NCBI GenBank assembly: GCA_016710275.1
Contig: JADJXS010000001.1
Span: forward strand, 2,666,001-2,730,000
DNA: 64,000 bases
Origin: Phycisphaerales bacterium
GTDB taxonomy: Bacteria; Planctomycetota; Phycisphaerae; UBA1845; Fen-1342
Reading direction: 5' to 3'
Both the position numbers and the translations under genes were made by a program. Positions 19,201 through 26,109 of the stretch are shown piece after piece. The notes beneath the pieces were generated by a model. The model made no database searches. It was not told the origin of the DNA and saw only the letters and a list, made by a program, of their open reading frames with translations. Positions within the stretch are counted from its first letter, which is position 1. Each line of letters begins with the position of its first letter.

Positions 19201-19381
19201 GGTCGGGCAGGAGGAGCGCAAGGAGCACGGAGCGGCAAGCGCCTCCCGGACGAGCCGCCGGCCAAACGTGAAGCCGTGGGATGTGCGCTACACGCGAGTC
19301 CTTCTCGGCTCGGGCGTACTTGGACACGGCGGCAATCGGAAAATCAACCTCGGCCAGGCGTTTGCATGCTTTGGGGATCAT
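16292..19381 (-). CDS. DUF1156 Zn-ribbon DNA adenine methyltransferase
   Basis: 1,029 residues. The N-terminus (AHIPRLHVWPAARP) is the DUF1156 segment of COG1743 methyltransferases. The SAM-binding motif DPFGGGG is at 141-147 and the catalytic DPPY at 535-538, the order of an N6-adenine or N4-cytosine enzyme. Between them lies a Zn-binding insertion with Cys at 227, 230, 235 and a CPCC at 296-299. A charged low-complexity stretch (EEDEADDADEGDDDGEDSG) precedes the C-terminal domain. It probably marks host DNA or modifies target sites for the helicase/nuclease partners. Its start overlaps the PLD-like gene by 4 bp. Confidence 0.9.
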   Translation of the reverse strand: MIPKACKRLAEVDFPIAAVSKYARAEKDSRVAHIPRLHVWPAARPGGACRSVLLALLLPDPCDSACPTDFKSKARTALLNCPGRPERWTQQVKDDEGLRKALLEFVGDLADWGNAHHSATIRSAQALIVAAHGSDAPLVADPFGGGGVIPLEALRLGCDAVSTDLNPVALLIQSVVLDLMPRHLDEMISTLPAIGAAIRASARKELERFYPNDPNGNEPAAYLWARCVRCEAPNCGAEIPLVRSFWLAKRAGRRRALRYEEKRARGSVPELALEVFEPRSEDDVPRGTVTRANATCPCCQIVVPAERVRAQLAEQSGGSDALFDGSGHRVGGAMILAVASVAPGEDARRYRVATREDYAVVRSSQLHLRQLSETLKSNDRGLGPVPDEPLPPIGILGFRVQRYGMAKWGDLFTSRQLVAMTTLSRLIHDSAPANVRPLVALLISKVIDLNNSLTVWHNVGERPAHMLSRWAIPMKWDFVEPIPISQFSGSLDTALARTMHLLREFAVRRSAQLVSQADASEQVLPEESVSVWFTDPPYYDAIPYADLSDFFFVWLRRAVPEHPLLRDRYDPSNPLTPKLLEAVQDEQRHDTDGNPRDKSYFERKMREAFAVGRRSLRDDGIGSVVFAHKTTEGWEALLSGMIAGGWTITGSWPLATEMSSRLRARDSAALDTSVHLVCRPRDDEASVGDWGEIVRELPKRIGDWMERLSSEGIRGADLVFACIGPALELFSKYARVETPDGEEVGLAANDKARGEPARRGFLSYVWEFAGRTALNQVLGSAESRARNGAAGALEEDARLTALFLWTLQATEAAANGKAAKKAAEAEEDEADDADEGDDDGEDSGAKRGKKKAGLSLIYDVARRFAQPLGIHLDIWEGRIIETAKGVVRLLPVGERAKQLFGEDGASAVVRRFDSAKRPDPQGMLDFMAEQRAAAVPEVKGRGRKKKGAAVDDVSPESLRAKREATTLDRVHAAMLLQDSGATNALRALLEAEVDRGPDFLRLANALSALYPRDSEEKRLLDAMLLAVPR

Positions 19382-20625
19382 GATCGAGCCTCCGCTTTCG
19401 CGGCGTCATGCTCCTCGTGAAGAAACCCGACACCCGGCATCGCGTTGCGGGCGATTTTCAGGAACTCCTTGTCCACGAGAGACTCGTAGGCGAGGTCCTT
19501 GAATATCAGTGACACGCTCATATCGCCGATCGGAGCAGCCGCGCGGTCGAACGCTCCCGTGATGTCATCGGAAAGCAATCTGCGAAGTTGCTCGGTGCTG
19601 ACGCTGGAGCCGTGGTACTTCTTGTAGGACTCGGGAGGGTTGACTCTGACTGCCGGGAGTAGAGCTTCCACAAGTGACACGACACTCGAATCAATGAGCT
19701 TCTGAAGATCGGACGAAATGCCGTCCTGGAACTTCCTGACATCGGCCTTCAGTGCGTCAACGGCCGTTACGAGCCTGTCCTTGTTCGCTCGCAGCACAAC
19801 GTTGCCGTATCCCTTCAAGGGAATCAGAAGGGTCCGAATGATCCGGTCCCTCTGCTTGCGAAGGGAAAGCTCTGTGATCGAGTATTCCGCATCACCGCTT
19901 GAGGCGACGATCATCAGCTCGCGGCCGGCAATCAGATCGAACTGTGCGTGGAAGCGCGACCGTATGTCCGCGGCAAGCCCGACGAGATGGCTGGGAATCG
20001 GCACTTTGCGGCGTGAGACAAAGCAGCCGGTCATTTCCAGTTCGACGAACTGAAATCGGGAGGTGAAGACGCGAACCCGGCGCGCCAAGTTGAACTTCAC
20101 GGGAGGGCTTTGCGCAAGATCTCGGTCCACGGAGTCAATCGTCTCCGGCTTCACAGGGTCGAGCCCGACGACACGCTCCTTGCTCGGTTCGTCGCCGAGG
20201 CCCACGTCTTTCGACAACTGTTCCGGGGGCCGCCCGAGCTGGATCGCGTTGGGCCTGTCCGGCTGCGCTGAGCCCGCTTCGATCAGCAACGGCGTGGGGC
20301 TGAAGATCCACGTGCTTTCGTCCGAAATCAGCAGGCCGATCCGGACGCCCGGCTGTTGGCAGACAAGCGCGCCTGCCACTGCTGCGGCCGCTCGAAGAGT
20401 CTTCAGTGCTTCGAGAGTGCCATAGCCAAGCCTGCATACCTCGGGATCAACGTCGAGAATCACGGTGACGCCGTCACGTCCGAGTTTACGCCATGCTGTC
20501 GCAAGCGCCTGGGCGACGGCGTCCGATACCCCGGGAGCCAGGAGCAGGACTCGTGCACGCGCTGCGGCAATCGTTGCGATCAGTTTCGAGTCATCGAGAT
20601 GGGTGATGCACGGCTGATGTTTCAT
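19378..20625 (-). CDS. PLD-like protein of the defence operon
   Basis: 415 residues from ATG 20625, which overlaps the helicase stop as ATGA; an upstream in-frame ATG at 20682 would overlap too far and is less likely. The first ~130 residues (ARVLLLAPGVSDAVAQAL, VTVILDVDPEVC, ISDESTWIFSPTPLL) have the strand pattern of phospholipase D-like proteins, but I see no clean HxKxxxxD motif. It may be a degenerate PLD fold. The rest is mixed alpha/beta with a coiled segment around residues 280-330. PLD-family proteins in these islands are predicted nucleases or nuclease scaffolds. It also overlaps the methyltransferase gene by 4 bp. Confidence 0.7.
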   Translation of the reverse strand: MKHQPCITHLDDSKLIATIAAARARVLLLAPGVSDAVAQALATAWRKLGRDGVTVILDVDPEVCRLGYGTLEALKTLRAAAAVAGALVCQQPGVRIGLLISDESTWIFSPTPLLIEAGSAQPDRPNAIQLGRPPEQLSKDVGLGDEPSKERVVGLDPVKPETIDSVDRDLAQSPPVKFNLARRVRVFTSRFQFVELEMTGCFVSRRKVPIPSHLVGLAADIRSRFHAQFDLIAGRELMIVASSGDAEYSITELSLRKQRDRIIRTLLIPLKGYGNVVLRANKDRLVTAVDALKADVRKFQDGISSDLQKLIDSSVVSLVEALLPAVRVNPPESYKKYHGSSVSTEQLRRLLSDDITGAFDRAAAPIGDMSVSLIFKDLAYESLVDKEFLKIARNAMPGVGFLHEEHDAAKAEARS

Positions 20626-23600
20626 GAGGGGAGCGCACTCGTCGATATCGTGTAATGCTGCACCTTCTGGACCGGCTGCCACGGCTGCCCTGCCGGGTCA
20701 TTCACCGCCGACAATTTCGGTTCGGCATTGCAGTCCGTCACGACGTAGAGCCAGTAGCAGTCGCGGCGATCCTGGGCGACTCGGTGTTCGTTGGGCGTCA
20801 GAATGACCGTGCCATCGGCCGCGCCGATGCCCTTCACCTCAATCAAACGAAGCTCGCCGGTTTTCGTGTCGAGACTGGTGAGATCGTAGCCCAAATCCTT
20901 CTCATGCACGTCAGCGACGGCCCGGCCGGCGGCGGTCTCGTACTCCATCGCGACGCGCATGGCCGTCGCCTCGGTTTCGGCGTCCGGCCGCAGGCGGCGG
21001 ACCTGGGCGGCTTCCGGCTCCGGGTGCGGCAGGACGAGGACGGCCGTAATGCGCTCGACGGATTGGAGCGAAAGCGCCCCCTCGCGGGCGAGTTCGTCCC
21101 GCCGGCGCTGGCGGCGGTTGAGCAGTTCGGCGTGGCGGTCCTCAGCCTGCTTCAGGTTGCCGGCGGCGCCCTCGACGCCGCGTTCGACCTGCTGCTGAAT
21201 CTTGCCGATGCGCTCGTCTTCGCGGGCGATCAACTCGGTGAGCGAGAAATCCACGTGTGCCTTGACGCGCTCGGTCTCGGCGAAACGCTCCTGCTTTACC
21301 TCATCAAGAAACTGGCGAAGGGCGTTTTCGTGCAGCCATGCCGTCACTTCTTCGGCGAGCGCCACGGGCGGAAGCTCGGTCGGTGTCTTGCCGGGCACAA
21401 GATTGCCCAAGACACCTGGCTCGCGGAGCACCGGCGGCTGGCCGTCCTGGAGCTGGACGACGAACAGGTGCTCGTGGATGACGGTGCTGAGGCCATCGAC
21501 AATGCGAGCCCGGTAGAAATCAAGGCGGATCGGCGCGGTCGCGTCCAGCCAGTAGAAGCATGCGCCCCCGGCGACGGCCTCGGTGGCGTTGTCCCATGTG
21601 TGTCGGCGGAGGGCCTCGAAGAGCGGGTGACCGGGCGTGACCCATTCGAGGGCGTTCTTGTCCGCCGTCTTGCGGTCGGTTGTCAGCCGCGGATACCTGG
21701 TCGTGAGGCGCGGCAACCGCCAGTTGTCCTTCGACTCGTAGGCGTGGAGCGCTTGCGGCGTCGGCCCCGGCTCGAACGTGTGAGGCAGCGTCTTGAACTC
21801 GCGGAGCGTGAGGCCAGCCAGCGATGCCGATTCGCTCAAGAACCGCGCAATGGTCTCGGGGACTAGGCGGCGCTCCTGAGCCTTGGCGCGGCGCTCGACG
21901 AGCATGGCGAGATTCAATTTCTTGGATGCGAGCCCTTCGAGCGCGTTTTGGCAGATATTCCTGAATCCGTCCTCGCGGACGTTGCGGAGCATGCGGTCTT
22001 CAAGGTCGGCGTCGCCGAGCTTGCCGGCGTAGTAATCGCGGAGGATGCGCTCCATCTGTGCGGCCGGAAGCACCTCACCGACGACGTTGAACACGGCGTC
22101 GTCGTCGAGGGCGTCGCGGATTTCCTGGAGCTTGTCGAGGAGCTTGCTCAGCACCTGGCCTTCGATCGTGTTCGTGGCGACGAAGTTGAAGATGTAGCAG
22201 TCCTTCGTCTGGCCGTAGCGGTGAATGCGGCCCATCCGCTGCTCAAGGCGGTTCGGATTCCACGGGATGTCGTAGTTAAACAGGATGTTGCAGCACTGGA
22301 GGTTGATGCCCTCGCCGGCGGCCTCTGTAGCGACGAGAACCTGTGCGCCACCCTGGAGTGGGCCGTCGCGGAATTTCTGCTCGGCGTAAAGGCGCGTGCC
22401 GGGTTCGTCGCGGGAGCCGGGCTTCATGCTGCCGTGGATGCACTCGACAGTAAAGCCCCACTGGCGGAGCTTGAGCACGAGGTAATCGAGCGTGTCGCGG
22501 AACTCGCTGAAGATCAGCAGACGGCGCTCGGGGTGTGAGAGAAAATCCTCGCCCTGGAAGAACTCGGCATCTTGACCCGTGACAATTCGCTTCAGCTTCG
22601 CAAGTTTCGCCTCGCGCTCAGATTCCTCGACGGCGATGGCTTGTTTCGCCAGCTTGTCGAGCCGCTCGATTTCGTCTTGAACAACCTTCGGATTTTGCGA
22701 GAGCGTGATGGCCGCTAGGATGTCCTCAAGCCGCTCACGCTCATCGTCTTCCATCTCCTCCAGCTCTTCCTGTGTCGGAAGCTCGGGCGGCGCGAAACGG
22801 GCCAGCTCAACCGCCTTCTTCAGTCCTTCTCGAAGGCGACGGGCGCGGTTTTCGAGCGAATGCCTAAGCGAATAGGTGCTGGACGCGAGCCGGCGTTGAT
22901 AGAGGGCCATGAGAAAGCCGATTGCGCGGGCGCGAACGTCGTCGCCCATTTCCGCCGCGGCCCGGCTCTGGGCTTTCACGAACGTCGTCACGTCGCGATA
23001 GAGCGTGAACTCGTCGCCGTCGATGTTGAACGTCGCGGCATGAGGGATACGTTTCGTGAAGATTGGACGAGATGCCCACGTTCCGTCAGGCTGCCGCTCG
23101 GGGAAATAGACCATCGCCTCCTTCGTGCGGCGCAAGTAGAACGGCGCCCGCCGGCGCGCGATGGCTTCTCGAATCGACTTCACGTCTGCGTATACGTCAC
23201 GGTCCAAGAGCTGAAGGAATAGCGTGAAATTGACCGGGTCGCCCTTGTGCGGCGTGGCCGTCAGCATCAGGAAGTGGTCCGCACGCTCGCCGAGGTCTTC
23301 GCCCAGCTTGTATCGCAGGCTCTTCTTGTCCGCGGATGAGGCGGACATCCGGTGAGCTTCATCGACGATGATCAGATCCCAGCGGCTCTGCCGGAGTCCG
23401 GGCAACACGTCGTCTCGTTTCGCGAGGTCCAGCGACGTGATAATCTGGTCAGATTCCTGCCACTGATTGATGCCGAATTGCTCGCGCAGATCGGCGCCTT
23501 TGAGCACAACGAATTTCTCTTCAAATTTCTCCCGGAGTTCGCGCTGCCACTGGAAGGACAGGTTGGCGGGAACGACGACCAAGATTCGGTTCGCGAGACC

Positions 23601-24149
23601 ACGCAGCTTCAACTCGCGGATCAGCAGACCGGCCATGATCGTCTTGCCGGCTCCTGCGTCGTCGGCCAAAAGGAATCGAACGCGAGCGAGCTTCAGCAAG
23701 TAGTCGTAAACAGCCTCAAGCTGGTGGGGCAGCGGGTCCACACGCGAAATTGACAGACCGAAATAGGGATCGAATTCGTAGGCGAGCCCAAGCTGATAGG
23801 CCTGGATTCCGAGCCGGACGCGGTTTGGATCGCCGCTGAAAGCGAGCGCGGGCTTGAGAACGCGAAGGCGCGGCAAGTCCTCGCGCGTCAACGTGACCGA
23901 CACGAATCGTTCGGATTGCCTCCCCACCAGACCCAGCGTCCATGCCTCGTTCCCCTCGGGCCTGATCGTGACGACGCGCATTGGTTCGCTGAAGGTCGCA
24001 CCAATCAGGATATCGCCGACCTCAAGCAATCCCGGTTCCTCCGGCAACTGACCACCTTCTACCACCTGTTGTTGCGTATCGAGACACTGTCGCGGTGGCA
24101 TGTAGCTGCGTCGACCGTACATGGTCGTCTCAACTTGCGCTAACGGCAA
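20622..24149 (-). CDS. SNF2/HepA-like helicase with C-terminal DUF3883
   Basis: Up to 1,175 residues; start uncertain because in-frame ATGs lie at 24149, 24122 and 24101. It has superfamily 2 SNF2-type motifs: Walker A ADDAGAGKT (162-170), IIVDEAH (about 260-266), MLTATPHKGDP, and in the C-terminal RecA lobe the arginine-finger motif RMGRIHRYGQ. The last ~110 residues (GYDLTSLD, IEVKG and HRVAQDRRDCYWLYVVTDC) form a DUF3883 domain with the E-x-K core of PD-(D/E)XK-like nucleases. This is the first gene of the operon. A dsDNA translocase with an appended nuclease-like domain fits a restriction-like defence role. Confidence 0.9.
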   Translation of the reverse strand: MPLAQVETTMYGRRSYMPPRQCLDTQQQVVEGGQLPEEPGLLEVGDILIGATFSEPMRVVTIRPEGNEAWTLGLVGRQSERFVSVTLTREDLPRLRVLKPALAFSGDPNRVRLGIQAYQLGLAYEFDPYFGLSISRVDPLPHQLEAVYDYLLKLARVRFLLADDAGAGKTIMAGLLIRELKLRGLANRILVVVPANLSFQWQRELREKFEEKFVVLKGADLREQFGINQWQESDQIITSLDLAKRDDVLPGLRQSRWDLIIVDEAHRMSASSADKKSLRYKLGEDLGERADHFLMLTATPHKGDPVNFTLFLQLLDRDVYADVKSIREAIARRRAPFYLRRTKEAMVYFPERQPDGTWASRPIFTKRIPHAATFNIDGDEFTLYRDVTTFVKAQSRAAAEMGDDVRARAIGFLMALYQRRLASSTYSLRHSLENRARRLREGLKKAVELARFAPPELPTQEELEEMEDDERERLEDILAAITLSQNPKVVQDEIERLDKLAKQAIAVEESEREAKLAKLKRIVTGQDAEFFQGEDFLSHPERRLLIFSEFRDTLDYLVLKLRQWGFTVECIHGSMKPGSRDEPGTRLYAEQKFRDGPLQGGAQVLVATEAAGEGINLQCCNILFNYDIPWNPNRLEQRMGRIHRYGQTKDCYIFNFVATNTIEGQVLSKLLDKLQEIRDALDDDAVFNVVGEVLPAAQMERILRDYYAGKLGDADLEDRMLRNVREDGFRNICQNALEGLASKKLNLAMLVERRAKAQERRLVPETIARFLSESASLAGLTLREFKTLPHTFEPGPTPQALHAYESKDNWRLPRLTTRYPRLTTDRKTADKNALEWVTPGHPLFEALRRHTWDNATEAVAGGACFYWLDATAPIRLDFYRARIVDGLSTVIHEHLFVVQLQDGQPPVLREPGVLGNLVPGKTPTELPPVALAEEVTAWLHENALRQFLDEVKQERFAETERVKAHVDFSLTELIAREDERIGKIQQQVERGVEGAAGNLKQAEDRHAELLNRRQRRRDELAREGALSLQSVERITAVLVLPHPEPEAAQVRRLRPDAETEATAMRVAMEYETAAGRAVADVHEKDLGYDLTSLDTKTGELRLIEVKGIGAADGTVILTPNEHRVAQDRRDCYWLYVVTDCNAEPKLSAVNDPAGQPWQPVQKVQHYTISTSALPS

Positions 24150-24511
24150 GCTCTCCGACGACGGAGAAACATGCGACCGCGCGACTCCTGCAGAAACCGG
24201 AGCCTGCTTTCGACAGATCGCGCAATGTGCGTGATCGGGTGCCCGGCCGCTTCATTCCTGGGGAGCAGATCCTCGGCCGAGCTGCGCAGCCGACTGCAGG
24301 CCTGGGCCGAGGCTCGCGCTTTGCCACGAACAGACAGGCGACACTCGGCACAGCGGGCCGGTTGGTCTCCGTTCGCGCCATCGCGGCCGATACCTGTTCA
24401 GAGCGGGCTGTATGGATGCTTGGACTGGCGCGAGAGTCCATGAAGCGGGTTGCTCTCGGGGAGCTAAGAGAGCGGTCGCGGAACGACGCGACCGACGAGT
24501 GAACGATGAAC

Positions 24512-24544
24512 CCCGGGCCGGAGAGCGCCCGGGTTTCTCGTCTT
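24512..24544 (+). terminator. Terminator-like hairpin
   Basis: A 7-bp perfect GC stem (CCCGGGC and GCCCGGG, 24512-24518 with 24527-24533) with an 8-nt loop is followed by TTTCTCGTCTT. The shape fits an intrinsic terminator read rightward, although no convincing gene ends just upstream. Confidence 0.45.
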
Positions 24545-24677
24545 AACGCAATGATTCGCAAGGGTTTATGGATGTGTGCGAAGCCGCCGGACCGGCGAGA
24601 GAGGCCGCTTCGGGCCGATCGAGCGCCGACGGGCAGCTCGGGGGGCGTCTTTCGGCCCCCGCGCTCTCCGTTTCTCT

Positions 24678-24722
24678 TGTTAACAGCCAACCATCCTGTT
24701 AACACGCACCGGGCGGTTAACA
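24678..24722. repeat. Three GTTAAC-centred repeats
   Basis: TGTTAACA occurs at 24678-24685 and 24697-24704, and GGTTAACA at 24715-24722, spaced 19 and 18 bp. Palindromic cores at near-two-turn spacing would suit an operator array, but they sit behind chrB rather than before a clear promoter, so the role is unknown. Confidence 0.4.
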
Positions 24723-24792
24723 GGCGCCGTCGCGACGATGTGTGACGGACCATCTGCCTGCGAGACACCGTAACAAGCAAGCACGCAGTTTC

Positions 24793-25254
24793 CTACGTGC
24801 CGCTCCGCTTCGGATTCCACGTGTGCGTTTCGCCGCGGACGTGCTTGCACCAGGCGTAAAGCGCGTAGTACAGGACGAGTCCGTGACGAAGCTGCTCGTA
24901 GTCGTCCTGAAACGTGTGCGAGAGCCCGAGTGAGATTGCCAGCAGACCGGCGCACTGCGGGGCGAGGTCAAGGCAGTTCGTGTCGGCGCCCCGGACGATG
25001 ACGGCGAGATCCTGAAGCGCCGGGTCGTTCAGGTTGTATTTCTTCAGGATCGCATCGAAGCTGCACAGCGGCCCCTCGTGTGTCAACTCGACGCCCGGAA
25101 CGTCGTACGGAATCGCCTTCTCGCGCTCGGCGACGGCACTCACCTGGTCCGGCGGAACAAACAGGAACTTCGCATCCTTGTCGACGAACCGTAGCAAAAG
25201 CCAAGGACAGGCGATTCGGTCGATCTTTGGCCGTTCGCGCGTGACCCATTTCAT
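24793..25254 (-). CDS. chrB: Chromate resistance protein ChrB (C-terminal-domain form)
   Basis: 153 residues from ATG 25254. The sequence MKWVTRERPKIDRIACPWLL, then VPYD-type PYDVPGVELTHEG, CSFDAILKKY and AVIVRGADTN, matches the ChrB domain found in chromate-resistance loci. Short forms lack the N-terminal regulatory half of full ChrB. ChrB is linked to chromate sensing or resistance together with the ChrA efflux pump, encoded here 10 kb away at 35182. It is divergent from the response-regulator gene with a 171-bp shared intergenic region that contains the proposed regulator site. Confidence 0.85.
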   Translation of the reverse strand: MKWVTRERPKIDRIACPWLLLRFVDKDAKFLFVPPDQVSAVAEREKAIPYDVPGVELTHEGPLCSFDAILKKYNLNDPALQDLAVIVRGADTNCLDLAPQCAGLLAISLGLSHTFQDDYEQLRHGLVLYYALYAWCKHVRGETHTWNPKRSGT

Positions 25255-25349
25255 TGCTTGCCTCCTCGAATCGACTGGACGGCGGTCGGCTGAGCGTGGC
25301 CTCGCGTCCAGCGTTGGTCAAGAATACGCTCACGGCGCGACCGATGATT

Positions 25350-25408
25350 GATCCTGAACGATTTGTCAGGAATCGGTCAGTTTCGCGGGCCGGCGCGGAC
25401 GCTACATT
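25350..25408 (+). promoter_or_regulatory. Response-regulator operator and promoter in the chrB/regulator intergenic region
   Basis: A 32-bp site at 25350-25381 contains CTGAACGATTTGTCAGG then AATCGGTCAGT: two TCAG half-sites 11 bp apart, the head-to-tail spacing used by OmpR/PhoB-type regulators. The same site, 26 of 32 identical, lies before the operon at 30930. A -10-like TACATT (25403-25408) follows 22 bp after its end, so the site would cover the -35 region. It suggests autoregulation and perhaps control of the divergent chrB. Confidence 0.6.
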
Positions 25409-25425
25409 CGGTCGTCAGGTGACAC

Positions 25426-26109
25426 GTGCGAGTACTGGTTGTCGAGGACGAGAAAAAGGTCGCCCGAGCGCTGCGTGAGGGCCTCGAAGCCGAGCACTAC
25501 GAGGTCGCCGTCGCGCACACCGGCGAGGAGGGGTTCTTCCTCGTCAACGAGCAGGTGTTCGACCTGATCGTGCTCGATCTGATGCTGCCGGGTCGCGATG
25601 GGCTCGACGTACTCAGGAACGTCCGCAAGCGCGGGCTCCAGACGCCGGTGCTGATCCTCACGGCGCGCGACGCGGTCGACGACCGCGTGCTCGGGCTTGA
25701 CACCGGCGCGGACGATTACCTGGTCAAGCCGTTCGCGTTCGCGGAACTGCTGGCGCGAATACGTGCCCTGGTGCGGCGCGGACGGACCGACCAGGTGCTG
25801 CGACTGAAACTGGCGGACTTGGAGCTAGACCTCGTGTCGCGGCACGTACATCGCGGCGGCCATGCGCTCAGCCTCACGGCGCGCGAGTTTGAATTGCTGG
25901 AGTACCTGCTCCGGCACGCCGGGCACAGCGTCTCGCGCGAGATGCTGGCCCGCGACGTGTGGAAGGAGCCGCAGCGAGACGCGACGACCGACAACCTGAT
26001 CGACGTGCATATCGCCCGGCTGCGAAAGAAAGTGGACGACCCGTTCGGCCGTCCGCTGCTCAAGACCATCCGCGGCGTGGGGTTCGCGCTCACGGAGAGC
26101 GAAACATGA
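25426..26109 (+). CDS. OmpR-family response regulator
   Basis: 227 residues from GTG 25426. The receiver domain starts RVLVVEDEKKVARALREGL with acidic E7/D8, the phosphoacceptor D51 in IVLDLMLPG and the conserved Lys in DDYLVKPF (about residues 97-104). The C-terminal winged helix (LTAREFELLEYLLRHAG, NLIDVHIARLRKK, IRGVGFAL) is typical of OmpR/PhoB/CopR-type DNA-binding domains. It overlaps the kinase gene by ATGA. Neighbouring chrB, and the shared upstream site before the transport operon, suggest it senses a metal, chromate or envelope signal through its kinase. Confidence 0.93.
   Translation: MRVLVVEDEKKVARALREGLEAEHYEVAVAHTGEEGFFLVNEQVFDLIVLDLMLPGRDGLDVLRNVRKRGLQTPVLILTARDAVDDRVLGLDTGADDYLVKPFAFAELLARIRALVRRGRTDQVLRLKLADLELDLVSRHVHRGGHALSLTAREFELLEYLLRHAGHSVSREMLARDVWKEPQRDATTDNLIDVHIARLRKKVDDPFGRPLLKTIRGVGFALTESET

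Larger units (their letters stand above)
24150..24792. other. Gene-free spacer between defence helicase and chrB
   Basis: These 643 bp hold open frames on both strands, but none has a recognisable domain, a ribosome site or a codon pattern that convinces me. They contain a terminator-like hairpin near 24512-24544 and three GTTAAC-centred repeats near 24678-24722. The promoter of the defence operon should lie at its left side, but I could not pick a convincing one. Confidence 0.5.

Noticed and set aside
12666..24149. BREX type 3
   Set aside because: A DUF1156-type methyltransferase and a helicase are shared, but no PglZ, BrxA, BrxC/F-like gene is present and the order differs.
24150..24792. 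Genes in the helicase-chrB spacer
   Set aside because: Overlapping frames on both strands have no domain, ribosome site or convincing composition.
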